Shown here: in pieces, positions 1-10,798 of the stretch
How positions within the stretch are numbered: position 1 is the first letter of the stretch
Layout of the letters: each line of letters opens with the position of its first letter
Origin: Croceicoccus naphthovorans
GTDB lineage: Bacteria; Pseudomonadota; Alphaproteobacteria; Sphingomonadales; Sphingomonadaceae
DNA: 64,000 bases
Direction of reading: 5' to 3'
Assembly (NCBI RefSeq): GCF_001028705.1
Contig: NZ_CP011770.1
Coordinates: 1,863,501-1,927,500, forward strand
The notes under the pieces: generated by a model
The model's input: the letters and a program-made list of their open reading frames with translations, nothing else
What the model was told of the DNA's origin: nothing
Database searches by the model: none
Program-made: the position numbers and the translations under genes

Positions 1-837
1 GCCAACGAAACCGCCCGCCAGATGCGAGAGGCTGCCGCCCAGCAGGCCCGGGCAGAGGCACTGGCCGCCGAACGGTCGCTGGCGGCGGAACGTGCCGCGC
101 GGCGGTCCGAACTCGAATCGATCGAATCGAGCGAGACGCTGATGGGCCTTGCGGGCGTCATGCTGGTGCTGATGATGCTGGGCGCGATTGGCGGCATGCA
201 TTTCTATGACAAACGCGAGAGTGAGCAGGCCACTGCCTGTGCGATATTCGCCGTGCTGTGCCTTGCCGGCAGCATCGCGGCGTGGACCGCGCGGCCCTCT
301 GTGGACGAGATCGTCGAACGCTCTGCCGATGCCGAACGTGCGGCGATGAAAGAGGTTGCCGATGCGCAGCAGCCCGATTCGCTGATCGACAAGGGCAAGT
401 TCACCTGTACGTTCCGCCCCGAACGCAGCCGCGTGACCGTATCGACCACCAACGATGTCTCGGTCGACTGGTCGCCCGATGGCTGTATGGCGGAACGCAG
501 CCAGTACGGGCTGTCCAGCGGGGAATGGGCGCGGGTCGTGGTTTCCGACAGCGATCAGACGATCTCTATCAACCGATACGATCCGCAGGCGCGCGTCTAT
601 TCGGTGGACCGCTACCTCGTCGACCTGTCCACGATGGAGGCGGCCCGCAAGGCCCGTGCCCAGTATCAGGCCCCGGCATGCGGCGCAGGCACCGATGCCG
701 CGCGCACCCTGGGCGAAGACCAGCAGGCGATTCGCGCATTGCTGCCCGATCAGGCCAACGAACGCCTTGTCTATGCCTGCGAACCGGCCGCGATTGCCGC
801 ATCTGCGACCGACAAAACGGACCAAGACGCGAAATAA
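1..837 (+). CDS. unknown membrane protein, 5' end outside window
   Basis: The frame is open from the first base of the window, so the N-terminus is probably missing; an internal ATG lies at 22. The visible 278 residues start with an Ala/Glu/Arg-rich, coiled-coil-like stretch. Two hydrophobic segments follow at about residues 47-68 and 80-100. A soluble C-terminal part contains four scattered cysteines (TCTF, DGCM, PACG, YACE), possibly two disulfides if it faces the periplasm. I do not recognise the family. The gene lies 221 bp upstream of atpH on the same strand, with no clear terminator between. The last residues are rich in Ala/Thr/Asp and look disordered. Confidence 0.7.
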   Translation, partial: ANETARQMREAAAQQARAEALAAERSLAAERAARRSELESIESSETLMGLAGVMLVLMMLGAIGGMHFYDKRESEQATACAIFAVLCLAGSIAAWTARPSVDEIVERSADAERAAMKEVADAQQPDSLIDKGKFTCTFRPERSRVTVSTTNDVSVDWSPDGCMAERSQYGLSSGEWARVVVSDSDQTISINRYDPQARVYSVDRYLVDLSTMEAARKARAQYQAPACGAGTDAARTLGEDQQAIRALLPDQANERLVYACEPAAIAASATDKTDQDAK

Positions 838-1058
838 CGCCCGTAAACGGCAGGCATTTGGCCGCTTTCATAAGTCATTTCGCACCAGCGAAGGATTAGC
901 CCAAGGGCGCGGTTGTCATTTGCCGGTTTCGTTGCTAGGCGCGCCGCCGAGAAGGAACCCCCTGACTGCCGCCATCGGCAGCATGCGGTCTCGCCCGCCC
1001 GAAACGGCGGAACGAAACCGACAGGATGTTTCCGGCAATGAAGAGGGACACGACGCGC

Positions 1059-1613
1059 GTGGATAATTCCGGCGGCATCACGGCCAGTCTTGCAGGACGC
1101 TATGCATCGGCGCTGTTCGACCTGGCGGTCGATCAGAACCAGGTGACGGCAGTGGAAGGCGATCTCGATTCGCTGCGCGAGGCGATTAGCGCCACGCCCG
1201 AACTCGCCGCACTGTTGAAAGACCCGGAAATCAGCCGCAGGGCCAGTGGAGAAGCGATCGTCGCGGTCGCCACCCACCTCGGCGCTGCCGATTTGACAAA
1301 GAAGTTCCTCGGCACGCTGGCGGAAAATCGCCGCCTTGCGAAGCTTCCCGAAATGATCCGCGCATTCCACGCCATCGCCGCTGCACAGCGCGGCGAGGTT
1401 ACGGCGGACGTCACCAGCGCCCACGCGCTGACCGATACCCAGATTGCCGCGCTGACCGCGAAGCTGACGGCCCGAGAGGGTCGTGACGTCAAGGTCCGCA
1501 CGTCGGTCGACAGCTCGATCCTGGGCGGCCTGATCGTAAAGATCGGCAGCCAGCAGATCGACGGTTCGATCCGCACCCGTCTCAATTCCCTCGCCACGGC
1601 GATGAAGGGCTGA
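1059..1613 (+). CDS. atpH: F1Fo ATP synthase delta subunit
   Basis: Delta (OSCP-type) subunit, the peripheral stalk link on top of the F1 head. The start is set at GTG 1059, giving 184 aa beginning [19 protein letters not shown], the usual beginning of sphingomonad AtpH. A purine-rich ribosome site (AAGAGGGA, 1041-1048) sits just upstream. Upstream ATGs at 1026 and 1038 would only add a basic tail. The conserved GRYASALF helix is at the N-terminus. The C-terminal part has the typical [20 protein letters not shown] segment. It is the first gene of atpHAGDC and lies 29 bp before atpA. Confidence 0.95.
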   Translation: MDNSGGITASLAGRYASALFDLAVDQNQVTAVEGDLDSLREAISATPELAALLKDPEISRRASGEAIVAVATHLGAADLTKKFLGTLAENRRLAKLPEMIRAFHAIAAAQRGEVTADVTSAHALTDTQIAALTAKLTAREGRDVKVRTSVDSSILGGLIVKIGSQQIDGSIRTRLNSLATAMKG

Positions 1614-1642
1614 ACGCCCGTTACTTATAAAGGCTGAACACG

Positions 1643-3172
<1,530 letters not shown>

Positions 3173-3203
3173 GACCCTGAGAGACACTAGCTAGGGAGCC
3201 GTC

Positions 3204-4076
3204 ATGGCCTCTTTGAAGGAACTCAAAGGTCGGATCACCTCGGTCAAGTCGACCCAGAAGATCACCAAGGCCAAGCAGATGGTCGCGGCCGCAAAGCTGC
3301 GCAAGGCACAGGCGCGGGCCGAAGCCGCCCGCCCCTATGCCGAACGTCTGGCCGCGGTCATGGCCAGCCTCGCCACCAAGGTGAGCGGAGACAACGCGCC
3401 CAAACTGCTGGCGGGAACGGGATCGGACAAGCGCCACCTCCTGGTGGTCGTGAACACCGACAAGGGCCTGTGCGGCGGCCTCAACGCAAACATCGTGCGT
3501 GCGGCCTCAGCCAAGGCGCGCGAACTGGTTGCAGCGGGCAAGGACGTCGAGCTTTACCTCGTCGGCCGCAAGGGCCGTGCGCCGCTGAAGCGCAACTTCC
3601 CGAACGCCATCGGCAACCAGTTCGACACCAGCCAGGTGCGTGAGCCCGGTTTCGAGGAAGCCGAGCAGATCGCCTCGGAAGTCATCGGCATGTTCGAGGA
3701 CGGCAAGTACGATGTCGCCCACCTCGTCTATCCGGTGTTCCAGTCGGCCCTGGCGCAGGACCCCGTGGTTCAGCAGATCGTCCCCGTCCCGGCCCCGGAG
3801 AACGCACCGGCGGATACCGGAGCGGTAGTCGAATACGAGCCCGACGAGGAAGCGATCCTCGAGGAACTGCTGCCCCGTTATGTCAAGACGCAGGTCTTCG
3901 GCGCGCTGCTGGAGGTTTCGGCCTCTGAACAGGGCGCATCGATGACGGCGATGGACAACGCGACGCGCAATGCGGGCGAGCTGATCGACAAGCTGACCAT
4001 CCAGTACAACCGCAGCCGTCAGGCCGCGATCACCACCGAACTCGTTGAGATTATTGCAGGCGCGGAAGCGCTGTAA
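3204..4076 (+). CDS. atpG: F1Fo ATP synthase gamma subunit
   Basis: Central rotor shaft of F1, 290 aa. The N-terminus [20 protein letters not shown] and the C-terminal signature ([36 protein letters not shown]) are typical of AtpG. A ribosome site GGGAG lies 8 bp before the ATG. Within the central Rossmann-like domain a short acidic insert ([19 protein letters not shown]) is visible, as in other alphaproteobacterial gamma subunits. It sits 31 bp after atpA and 21 bp before atpD. Confidence 0.97.
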   Translation: MASLKELKGRITSVKSTQKITKAKQMVAAAKLRKAQARAEAARPYAERLAAVMASLATKVSGDNAPKLLAGTGSDKRHLLVVVNTDKGLCGGLNANIVRAASAKARELVAAGKDVELYLVGRKGRAPLKRNFPNAIGNQFDTSQVREPGFEEAEQIASEVIGMFEDGKYDVAHLVYPVFQSALAQDPVVQQIVPVPAPENAPADTGAVVEYEPDEEAILEELLPRYVKTQVFGALLEVSASEQGASMTAMDNATRNAGELIDKLTIQYNRSRQAAITTELVEIIAGAEAL

Positions 4077-5570
<1,494 letters not shown>

Positions 5571-5572
5571 TC

Positions 5573-5830
5573 ATGGCGCTGCACTTCGAACTCGTCACGC
5601 CGGCCAAGCTGGTCCGATCGGAAGATGTCCACATGGTGGTCGTCCCCGGTTCGGAAGGCGAGTTCGGCGTGCTGGAGGGCCACGCGCCCTTCATGTCCAC
5701 CATCCGCGACGGCGCGGTGCAGGTCTACAAGACCGCCACCTCCGCCCCGGAAGAGATCATGGTCCAGGGCGGCTTCGCCGAGGTCGGCGATGCTGGCCTG
5801 ACGGTTCTGGCCGAACACGTAAGCGAGTAA
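5573..5830 (+). CDS. atpC: F1Fo ATP synthase epsilon subunit, short form
   Basis: Epsilon subunit, only 85 aa, starting [26 protein letters not shown]. This covers the N-terminal beta-sandwich ([16 protein letters not shown]) that binds the rotor. The C-terminal two-helix hairpin of longer epsilons (about 130-140 aa), which can inhibit ATP hydrolysis, is absent. The stop TAA at 5828 is followed 25 bp later by a strong terminator, so it ends the operon. The short form is not an obvious truncation: no remnant of the missing part is seen downstream. From memory, short AtpC forms are usual in related bacteria. Confidence 0.95.
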   Translation: MALHFELVTPAKLVRSEDVHMVVVPGSEGEFGVLEGHAPFMSTIRDGAVQVYKTATSAPEEIMVQGGFAEVGDAGLTVLAEHVSE

Positions 5831-6170
5831 TTCGCGCGACCGATCGAAGCGAACTGGGGCGTCCACGCGGGCGCCCCTTTTCGTATGTCAGCGCCGCGCT
5901 CCCTTGCGCGGGCGCATGGAAATCCGGTTTCTTGTTCGCGATCCACCGCAAGAACCGCCCAATTTCCGCGTCTTTGTGCACTGCCTCCGCATCGTCCCCG
6001 ATCCGCGCCAGTTCCGCATTGGAAAAACGCGCATGCAACGTCCTGTGGCAAATCGGATGGACTGCGCGGGTCACCCGCCCGCCCCTGCTTTTGGGCACGG
6101 GATGATGCCATTCCACCCGCCGGCCCAATGGCCGCCGGCAAAGCCAGCAAGTTTCGGGTTGCTCACTCAT
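5757..6170 (-). CDS. HNH endonuclease-like protein
   Basis: 137 aa. The HNH/zinc motif is compact: CWLC at residues 8-11, WHHPVP near 20, and HPICHRTLH near 38. A helical segment rich in conserved-looking residues follows to about residue 85 ([13 protein letters not shown]). From there the frame continues for about 50 Arg/Ser/Pro-rich residues through the atp terminator and into the antisense of atpC. That tail looks like non-coding DNA translated because no stop occurs, so the functional part is probably about the first 90 residues. The start ATG overlaps the stop of the upstream transporter gene (ATGA at 6167-6170), suggesting translational coupling. That transporter gene is now broken, so expression of this gene may be impaired. 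Function is not assigned. Confidence 0.75.
   Translation of the reverse strand: MSEQPETCWLCRRPLGRRVEWHHPVPKSRGGRVTRAVHPICHRTLHARFSNAELARIGDDAEAVHKDAEIGRFLRWIANKKPDFHAPAQGSAALTYEKGRPRGRPSSLRSVARITRLRVRPEPSGQHRRPRRSRPGP
5856..5881 (+). terminator. intrinsic terminator of atpHAGDC
   Basis: Perfect 9-bp stem (GGGGCGTCC paired with GGGCGCCCC, one G-T pair), loop ACGC, then TTTT. It lies 26 bp after the atpC stop. On the other strand it falls inside the C-terminal part of the HNH reading frame. Confidence 0.9.
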
Positions 6171-6720
6171 CCCGCTTCGTCAGGCACGCCGACCGGTTGC
6201 CGACCGCGCCACAGGAACAGACCGGATGCGACGATGATCGCCACCCCGACAAGCGCCAGCAGATCGGGCACGTCTCCGAACAGCAACCAGCCCAGCACCC
6301 CCGCGCAGACGATCTGGACATAGGTCATGGGCGCAATGGTGGCGGCCCCGGCCCGCGTCGTGCCGAAATAGATGCACCAGTGCCCCGCCGTCGCAACTAT
6401 GGCCACGACCACGCCCGCCAAGATCGCAACGCCCTGCGGCGCGCCGACGTGAAGCGTTTCGACACCGGACAAATGCCCCGCCAAGGCGGTCAGGGCGAGA
6501 AAGAACGCGGCGGGCGCGGCAAGCTGGAACTGCATGGCCAAGGCGCTGCCCGACCCGGCAGACAGGCGATTGCCGATCACCAGCATGCTCATCCCCAGTG
6601 CCGAAACCAGTGGCAGGATAGCCACCGGACCCAGCGCCATCAGATTGGGCCGCAAGACAATGGCGACCCCGACGAACCCGCCCAGATTGGCCAGCCATGT
6701 CTGCCGCGTCACCGGCTCTT
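6167..6720 (-). pseudogene. 3' part of a disrupted EamA/DMT-family transporter
   Basis: C-terminal 184 codons of a drug/metabolite-type transporter (EamA repeat 2), beginning at KEPVTRQTW and ending [14 protein letters not shown]. Five or more hydrophobic helices are visible. The 5' part is at 12435-12801 on the same strand. Joining the two at the ATTCCTGA duplication gives one 306-aa frame reading AAVFLKEPVTRQTWLANL across the join, a normal length and sequence for the family. The interruption is the 5.7-kb transposon. Any ORF that starts inside the transposon end and runs into this fragment is an artefact. Substrate unknown. Confidence 0.92.
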
Positions 6721-6728
6721 TCAGGAAT
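6721..6728. repeat. 8-bp target duplication, left copy (IS1595-type insertion)
   Basis: TCAGGAAT on the plus strand, identical to 12435-12442. Eight-base duplications fit the IS1595 family. Confidence 0.93.
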
Positions 6729-6753
6729 GGCGATTGTATACCTTGCAAACACA
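6729..6753 (+). repeat. left terminal inverted repeat of IS1595-type transposon
   Basis: Starts GGCGATTGTATACC and ends GCAAACACA. It matches the reverse complement of 12410-12434 at 23 of 25 positions; the differences are at repeat positions 8 and 14. Confidence 0.92.
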
Positions 6754-6769
6754 AGCGAGGGAGGGCTAG

Positions 6770-7303
6770 GTGAATAGCGCTTGGAGCGTATCGGATTCGC
6801 TTATTTGGCGAGCGGTCCTTACGCTCCCCGAAAGGGTGGGGCGTTTAATCATGGACCTTGGATTCGGCTCGCTTGTTGAGAAATTTGAGGAGCATTTTGG
6901 GAGATGGCCGACGCGGGTTATGCTGGCGGTCATCGGCTTAGCTGCGATGACTGTCTGTGTGCGTTTGATTATTCTCGACGCCATAGTCCCGATTGTTCAG
7001 TTCATACTAGGGGCGGGTGGACAATCCGCGCTTGAACTTATCGTTAGCGTCTTGGCCGTAGCCGCTGGCGCTGCCTTTTCCGCGTTCGTTGCTGGTGGGA
7101 TATTTCGCTGGTTTGTCACGCGGAAGGTCGACGTGATTATAGCGAAGGCGCAGGAACAGGTCGCTCGTTCGTATGCGATAATGGAGGAAGCGAGTTCCGC
7201 CGTAGCAGAGGTGCGCGCTTCGCATGAAGAACTGCAGGAACTGTTTTCTCAAAGCTCTGAACGTGGAACCGAAGGCGAAGACGGTGGGGGAGTCCGCAGC
7301 TGA
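6770..7303 (+). CDS. transposon passenger: unknown two-helix membrane protein
   Basis: 177 aa from GTG 6770, preceded by a strong ribosome site (GAGGGAGGG, 6757-6765). The start lies only 41 bp from the transposon tip, so a promoter must be in the inverted repeat or in flanking DNA. Two hydrophobic segments are at about residues 48-80 (VMLAVIGLAAMTVCVRLIIL...) and 88-115. A C-terminal helical, coiled-coil-like region (IIAKAQEQVARSYAIMEEAS...) ends in a Glu/Gly-rich tail. Base composition is AT-richer than the host genes. I do not recognise a family. It is next to the 48-aa gene and DUF3800 gene, which may act with it. Confidence 0.65.
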   Translation: MNSAWSVSDSLIWRAVLTLPERVGRLIMDLGFGSLVEKFEEHFGRWPTRVMLAVIGLAAMTVCVRLIILDAIVPIVQFILGAGGQSALELIVSVLAVAAGAAFSAFVAGGIFRWFVTRKVDVIIAKAQEQVARSYAIMEEASSAVAEVRASHEELQELFSQSSERGTEGEDGGGVRS

Positions 7304-7310
7304 GGTAGGT

Positions 7311-7457
7311 TCATTCGCCCTTCTCCGGCTTGCCCCTCGCGACCTTCTTTAGCCGTTCATCCCAATGAGCTTCGTCCTCGTCGCATTCGAGTTCGCGGGC
7401 AAGTTCCTTGAATTTGTCGGATTGACTCTTTTTATCAGCGGCTTTCGTATGCGGCAT
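7311..7457 (-). CDS. transposon passenger: 48-aa charged protein
   Basis: Highly charged small protein beginning MPHTKAADKKSQSDKFKELA and ending RLKKVARGKPEKGE, with an acidic middle (ELECDEDEAHWDE). The start is set at ATG 7457 because AGGA lies 8 bp upstream of it; the frame continues to a TTG at 7502 but without a ribosome site. From memory, similar short proteins with an SQSDKFKE-type motif are often found beside DUF3800 genes, which is the arrangement here. Its ATG and that of the divergent DUF3800 gene share the same CATG (7455-7458). Function unknown; an antitoxin-like or partner role is only a guess. Confidence 0.65.
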   Translation of the reverse strand: MPHTKAADKKSQSDKFKELARELECDEDEAHWDERLKKVARGKPEKGE

Positions 7458-7611
7458 GACTGTTTTCCTATTCGCCGATGAATCTGGCTGCTTCTCGTTC
7501 AAGCGGGGCGGCGGTGCGAGCCGATATTATATTGTCTGCACTGTAGCGACAACCGACTGTGGAATCGGCCAGGAACTGCTACTTTTGAAGCGGCGGCTCG
7601 CTTGGAAGGGC
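7456..7611 (+). pseudogene. 5' part of DUF3800 gene interrupted by IS66
   Basis: First 52 codons of a DUF3800 protein: MTVFLFADESGCFSFKR, then SRYYIVCTV and LLLLKRRLAWKG. The N-terminal DES motif is the conserved acidic motif of the family, proposed to adopt an RNase H-like fold. The remaining 165 residues are at 10799-11296. Joining at the GGAAGGGC duplication restores a 217-aa frame (LAWKGSPIRDCFHCTYD). As it stands the frame stops shortly inside the IS66 end. No good ribosome site is seen before ATG 7456. Confidence 0.88.
7604..7611. repeat. 8-bp target duplication, left copy (IS66 insertion)
   Basis: GGAAGGGC, identical to 10791-10798. An 8-bp duplication is typical of IS66-family insertion. 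Confidence 0.92.
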
Positions 7612-7633
7612 GTACCCATCCGGTGAGGACCGC
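7612..7633 (+). repeat. left terminal inverted repeat of IS66 element
   Basis: Begins GTACCCATCCGGTGAGG. It pairs with 10769-10790 (21 of 22 positions). Confidence 0.9.
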
Positions 7634-7643
7634 AGCGTGATGG

Positions 7644-8282
7644 CTAGGAGCCCTTTTTCGAGATGATGCGCTTTGCGGCGGCGTTGCGTTTGGCGGCGAT
7701 ACGGCCGAGGGCGACCTGGATGGGGAAGATATCCAGTTCCTCCGGGTCGTAATCGTCGAGCCATCGGCAGATGTCAGCATGTTCCTCGTGCGTGGGATCG
7801 GACCTGGCATCGAGCACTTCGTAGAAGCCGCTAATCCCGCCGCAATCTTCGGGCGGGCAATTGCGCTCGCCGATGATGAAGCGCGGGTAGGCTATGGCCG
7901 GGTCGCCCTGGCGAACATCACTCAGGGTCAGCGTGTGCTGCCAGTCGTCACCAAAGTCGTAGGAATAGGCGATCGTGGTGGTGCCCGGGGAAAGGACATC
8001 ACGCAGACGAACCCGCGAGGCATTTTTGGGCGGCGGAGTGCCCCAGTCGTCATCCATCGGGATACCGTATGCCTGGCCGTCGATCATCATCTCCCAGAGA
8101 TGATAGTCGAACCATCCCATCGCGGCCTGGACGATGTCATGCAACACCTTGAGGGTGATCGAGGTCGGCACCTCGACCTGCCGCCAGATCGGCGGATCGC
8201 TGTCCTTGAGGTCGATGCGCAGCGTGGCGATTTGCGTGAAGCTGTCGATGGCCGTGGGCCTGTGCATGGATCGAGCGGTCAT
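7644..8282 (-). CDS. pRiA4b ORF-3-like protein, IS66 accessory gene
   Basis: 212 aa from ATG 8282, which overlaps the tnpC stop as ATGA. The core reads IATLRIDLKDSDPPIWRQVE, then LKVLHDIVQAAMGW, AYSYDFGDDWQHTLTL and CPPEDCGGISGFYEVL, the recognisable pattern of the plasmid pRiA4b ORF-3 family. From memory, members of this family often sit next to IS66 genes. Biochemical role is unknown. The overlap suggests co-translation with the transposase, so it is part of the element rather than host DNA. The basic C-terminus (AAKRNAAAKRIISKKGS) ends close to the left inverted repeat. Confidence 0.88.
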   Translation of the reverse strand: MTARSMHRPTAIDSFTQIATLRIDLKDSDPPIWRQVEVPTSITLKVLHDIVQAAMGWFDYHLWEMMIDGQAYGIPMDDDWGTPPPKNASRVRLRDVLSPGTTTIAYSYDFGDDWQHTLTLSDVRQGDPAIAYPRFIIGERNCPPEDCGGISGFYEVLDARSDPTHEEHADICRWLDDYDPEELDIFPIQVALGRIAAKRNAAAKRIISKKGS

Positions 8283-9937
8283 GCCGCCTGCGATAGCACT
8301 CCTGCGTTCGCACGCCAGTTCCAGGGCAGCAGTTCGTCGATCCGGTGGGCAGGATGTCCGGCGATGCGCTCGAGGACGTCGGCCAGCCACGCCTGCGGAT
8401 CGACTTCGTTGAGCCGGGCCGTCTGGATCAGCGTGTAGAGCACGGCGGCACGCTGTCCGCCGCGGTCAGAACCGCAGAACAGCCATGCCTTGCGGCCAAG
8501 CGGTACACAGCGCAGCGACCGCTCGGCGGCGTTGTTCGTGATGCAGATCCGGCCATCATCGAGGAAGCGGGTGAAGGCATCCCAGCGCCGGAGCATATAG
8601 TTGATGGCCTTGGCCAGATCGTGGCTGCGCGACAGCTTCGCGAGCTGCGCGGCGAGCCAGGCGTGCAAATCCGCCATCAGCGGCGCGCTGCGTTCCTGCC
8701 GGAGTGCAACGCGCTCGGCTGACGTCTTGCCATTAATGCCGCGCTCGATCTCGAACAGGGCATCGAGGCGCTGCACGGCTTCCAGCGCAATCGGGTAGAT
8801 CATGCCGGTGCGTTCGCCGCGGCTCCTCCTGCGTGCGGCCCCCTCAACATCGGCCAGTTCGAAGAATTTGCGGCGTGCATGCGCGAAGCAGCCCGCCTCG
8901 ATCACGGGCGCCGGCTGACGACCGGGCGCGTAAAGCTCGTTGTAGCCGCCATAGGCATCGGCCTGCAGGATCCCTGCCCAGGACGCCAGATGCGCCCGTG
9001 GATGCTCACCGCGCCGATCGCGGGAATAGTGGAACAAGGCTGCGGGCGGATCGGAACCGGCGAAGGGCCGGTCATCGCGCACATAGACCCACAGGCGCGC
9101 CGTATCGGTCTTGCCCTTCGCCATGACCGGCACGGTCGTATCGTCGCCATGGATCCGGGCTGCATCCAGCACATGGGCTTCGATCCGCCGGTAGAGCGGC
9201 ATGAGTGCGAAGGCGGCGGCACCGACCTGGTCGGCCAGGGTCGAGGTGCTGAGCGCTACGCCTTCGCGGGCGAAGCGCTCGGCCTGCCGGTTGAGGGGCT
9301 GGTGCTGACCGTACTTCTCGAACAATAGCATGGCGAGGAAGCTGGGTCCGGCCCATCCGCGCGGCACGACATGGAACGGCGCCGGGGGCTGCGTAATCGT
9401 CTCGCAATCCCGGCAGGAGAACTTCTCTCGCACCGTCCGGATCACCTTCCACTGGCGCGGGATTACTTCCAGCGTCTCGGTGATATCCTCTCCCAGCTTC
9501 GACAGGCGCGCGCCGCCGCAGGACGGGCACGAACAGGGCGCGGGAATGACGATGCGTTCGCGGGGCAGATGTTCGGGGAACGGCTTGCGGCTCGGGCGCT
9601 TGCGTTCGAACGCGGCGACCTCGCTCGTCTTCGCCGCAGCGGCTTCGGCAGCGCAATCATTCTCGCAGGCATCGGCCTCGAGATCTTCAAGCTGCAATTC
9701 CAGCTGGTCGATCAGGCGGCAGCTGCGTTCGGCGCTGGCACCATATTGCTCGCGCCGCAGCCTGGCGATCTGCAATTTGAGGTGAGCGATCATTGCCTCG
9801 ATCGCACTCTCGCGGGCTCTGGCCTTGGCAAGGCGGGCCTCGGCATCATCGGCGCGCGAGAGCGCGGCGGCCAGCAGCGCCTTAAGCGCTTCAACGTCGT
9901 CCGGCAGGGGCGATGCGACCGTGTCCATAAGCGGCAT
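8279..9937 (-). CDS. tnpC: IS66 transposase TnpC
   Basis: DDE transposase of the IS66 family. The start is placed at the ATG of MPLMDTVASPLPDD (9937), giving 552 aa; the frame runs further upstream to 10081 but that part overlaps tnpB and does not look conserved. N-terminal helical, leucine-zipper-like region (ALKALLAAALSRADDAEARL, KLQIARLRREQYG). Zinc-binding part CSCPSCGG...CRDCE follows. Catalytic-domain segments RIHGDDTTVPVM and LQADAYGGYNELY are present. The C-terminus has TNNAAERSLRCVPLGRKAW and the IS66 C-terminal segment LADVLERIAGHPAHRIDELLPWNW. It appears full length. Confidence 0.95.
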   Translation of the reverse strand: MPLMDTVASPLPDDVEALKALLAAALSRADDAEARLAKARARESAIEAMIAHLKLQIARLRREQYGASAERSCRLIDQLELQLEDLEADACENDCAAEAAAAKTSEVAAFERKRPSRKPFPEHLPRERIVIPAPCSCPSCGGARLSKLGEDITETLEVIPRQWKVIRTVREKFSCRDCETITQPPAPFHVVPRGWAGPSFLAMLLFEKYGQHQPLNRQAERFAREGVALSTSTLADQVGAAAFALMPLYRRIEAHVLDAARIHGDDTTVPVMAKGKTDTARLWVYVRDDRPFAGSDPPAALFHYSRDRRGEHPRAHLASWAGILQADAYGGYNELYAPGRQPAPVIEAGCFAHARRKFFELADVEGAARRRSRGERTGMIYPIALEAVQRLDALFEIERGINGKTSAERVALRQERSAPLMADLHAWLAAQLAKLSRSHDLAKAINYMLRRWDAFTRFLDDGRICITNNAAERSLRCVPLGRKAWLFCGSDRGGQRAAVLYTLIQTARLNEVDPQAWLADVLERIAGHPAHRIDELLPWNWRANAGVLSQAA

Positions 9938-10001
9938 GGAATCACAGATCGGCCTTCGGTCAAAGCTCAAAATGCGCCAGCCAACGAAGAAAATGCAGCC
10001 C

Positions 10002-10343
10002 CTATCCGGCGCTTTGCGGACGCCAGGAGTATTGCGGGTTACGCCAGTCGATCCCCTCCAGCAGGCAGGACAATTGGGCATTGGTCAGCGAGACGATGCC
10101 TTCCCGAGCCGTGGGCCAGACGAAGCGACCCTTCTCGAGCCGTTTGGCATAGAGCGACATGCCGATGCCGTCGTGCCAGATGATCTTGATCAGCGATCCC
10201 GTCCGCCCTCGGAACACGAACAGGTCGCCGCCATGCGGATCGCGCTTCAGGCCCTGCTGAACCTGCAAGGCCAACCCCTGCATGCCCTTGCGCATGTCCG
10301 TGTGGCCCATCGCGATCCAGACCCTCGCGCCCGATGGGATCAT
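10002..10343 (-). CDS. tnpB: IS66 accessory protein TnpB
   Basis: 113 aa from ATG 10343, which overlaps the tnpA stop as ATGA. Contains the IS66 Orf2 signature: GHTDMRKGMQGLALQVQ, GDLFVFRGRTGSLIKIIWHDGIGM and KRLEKGRFVWP. The longer frame upstream belongs to tnpA territory. Required with TnpA and TnpC for transposition in studied IS66 elements. Confidence 0.95.
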   Translation of the reverse strand: MIPSGARVWIAMGHTDMRKGMQGLALQVQQGLKRDPHGGDLFVFRGRTGSLIKIIWHDGIGMSLYAKRLEKGRFVWPTAREGIVSLTNAQLSCLLEGIDWRNPQYSWRPQSAG

Positions 10344-10705
10344 CGCAGCGCCTTCAATGCCGCCGAAACCAGCGTAGCAGGTGCAGACGAGGAGATGCGC
10401 ACTTGCCGACCATTGCAAAGATCGACCGTGATCGCGGCGCACGGATCATGATCGGCAGGCTGCTCGTCATCGGCGAGCACGGCCTGGGCGAAAGTCATCT
10501 CCGGTACCGGCAAGGACGCAGCTGCCGACTGTTCGCGCAATTTGCGACGCCATGTGTAGATCAGGCTGGTCGAAACGTCCCGCCGCCGGGATACATCGGC
10601 AACGCAGGCGCCCGGCGCAAAGGCCTCGGCGAGAATCTCAAGCCGCTCCTCCTCGCTCCAACGCCGCCGACGCTCCGGCCCCGTCATCAACGTGATCTGA
10701 CCCAT
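10340..10705 (-). CDS. tnpA: IS66 accessory protein TnpA
   Basis: 121 aa. N-terminal helix-turn-helix of the IS3/IS66 Orf1 type: RRWSEEERLEILAEAFAPGA, then VSRRRDVSTSLIYTWRRKLR. Start ATG 10705 has AGGAG upstream. The remaining 85 bp to the right inverted repeat should hold the element's promoter. Confidence 0.93.
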   Translation of the reverse strand: MGQITLMTGPERRRRWSEEERLEILAEAFAPGACVADVSRRRDVSTSLIYTWRRKLREQSAAASLPVPEMTFAQAVLADDEQPADHDPCAAITVDLCNGRQVRISSSAPATLVSAALKALR

Positions 10706-10768
10706 GCTCCGCTCCTAAGCTCGCTCATACGAGCGCTCTTAAGACCGGTCGTTCACTCGCCAGACAAG

Positions 10769-10790
10769 GCGGGCCTCACCGGATGGGTAC
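10769..10790 (-). repeat. right terminal inverted repeat of IS66 element
   Basis: Reverse complement begins GTACCCATCCGGTGAGG, as at the left end (21 of 22). Confidence 0.9.
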
Positions 10791-10798
10791 GGAAGGGC
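10791..10798. repeat. 8-bp target duplication, right copy (IS66 insertion)
   Basis: GGAAGGGC, identical to 7604-7611. Confidence 0.92.

Larger units (their letters stand above)
7612..10790. mobile_element. IS66-family element with a fourth gene, 3,179 bp
   Basis: Ends are 22-bp inverted repeats beginning GTACCCATCCGGTGAGG (one mismatch), flanked by GGAAGGGC on both sides. All four genes are on the minus strand: tnpA (10340-10705), tnpB (10002-10343), tnpC (8279-9937) and a pRiA4b ORF-3-like gene (7644-8282). tnpA/tnpB and tnpC/fourth gene overlap as ATGA. It is longer than a plain IS66 of about 2.5 kb because of the fourth gene. It lies inside the DUF3800 gene of the surrounding IS1595-type transposon. 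All its frames look intact. Confidence 0.93.

Noticed and set aside
6167..6754. 195-aa transporter starting inside the transposon end
   Set aside because: The first residues (MCLQGIQSP) come from the inverted repeat and target duplication. It is the 3' fragment of a split gene.
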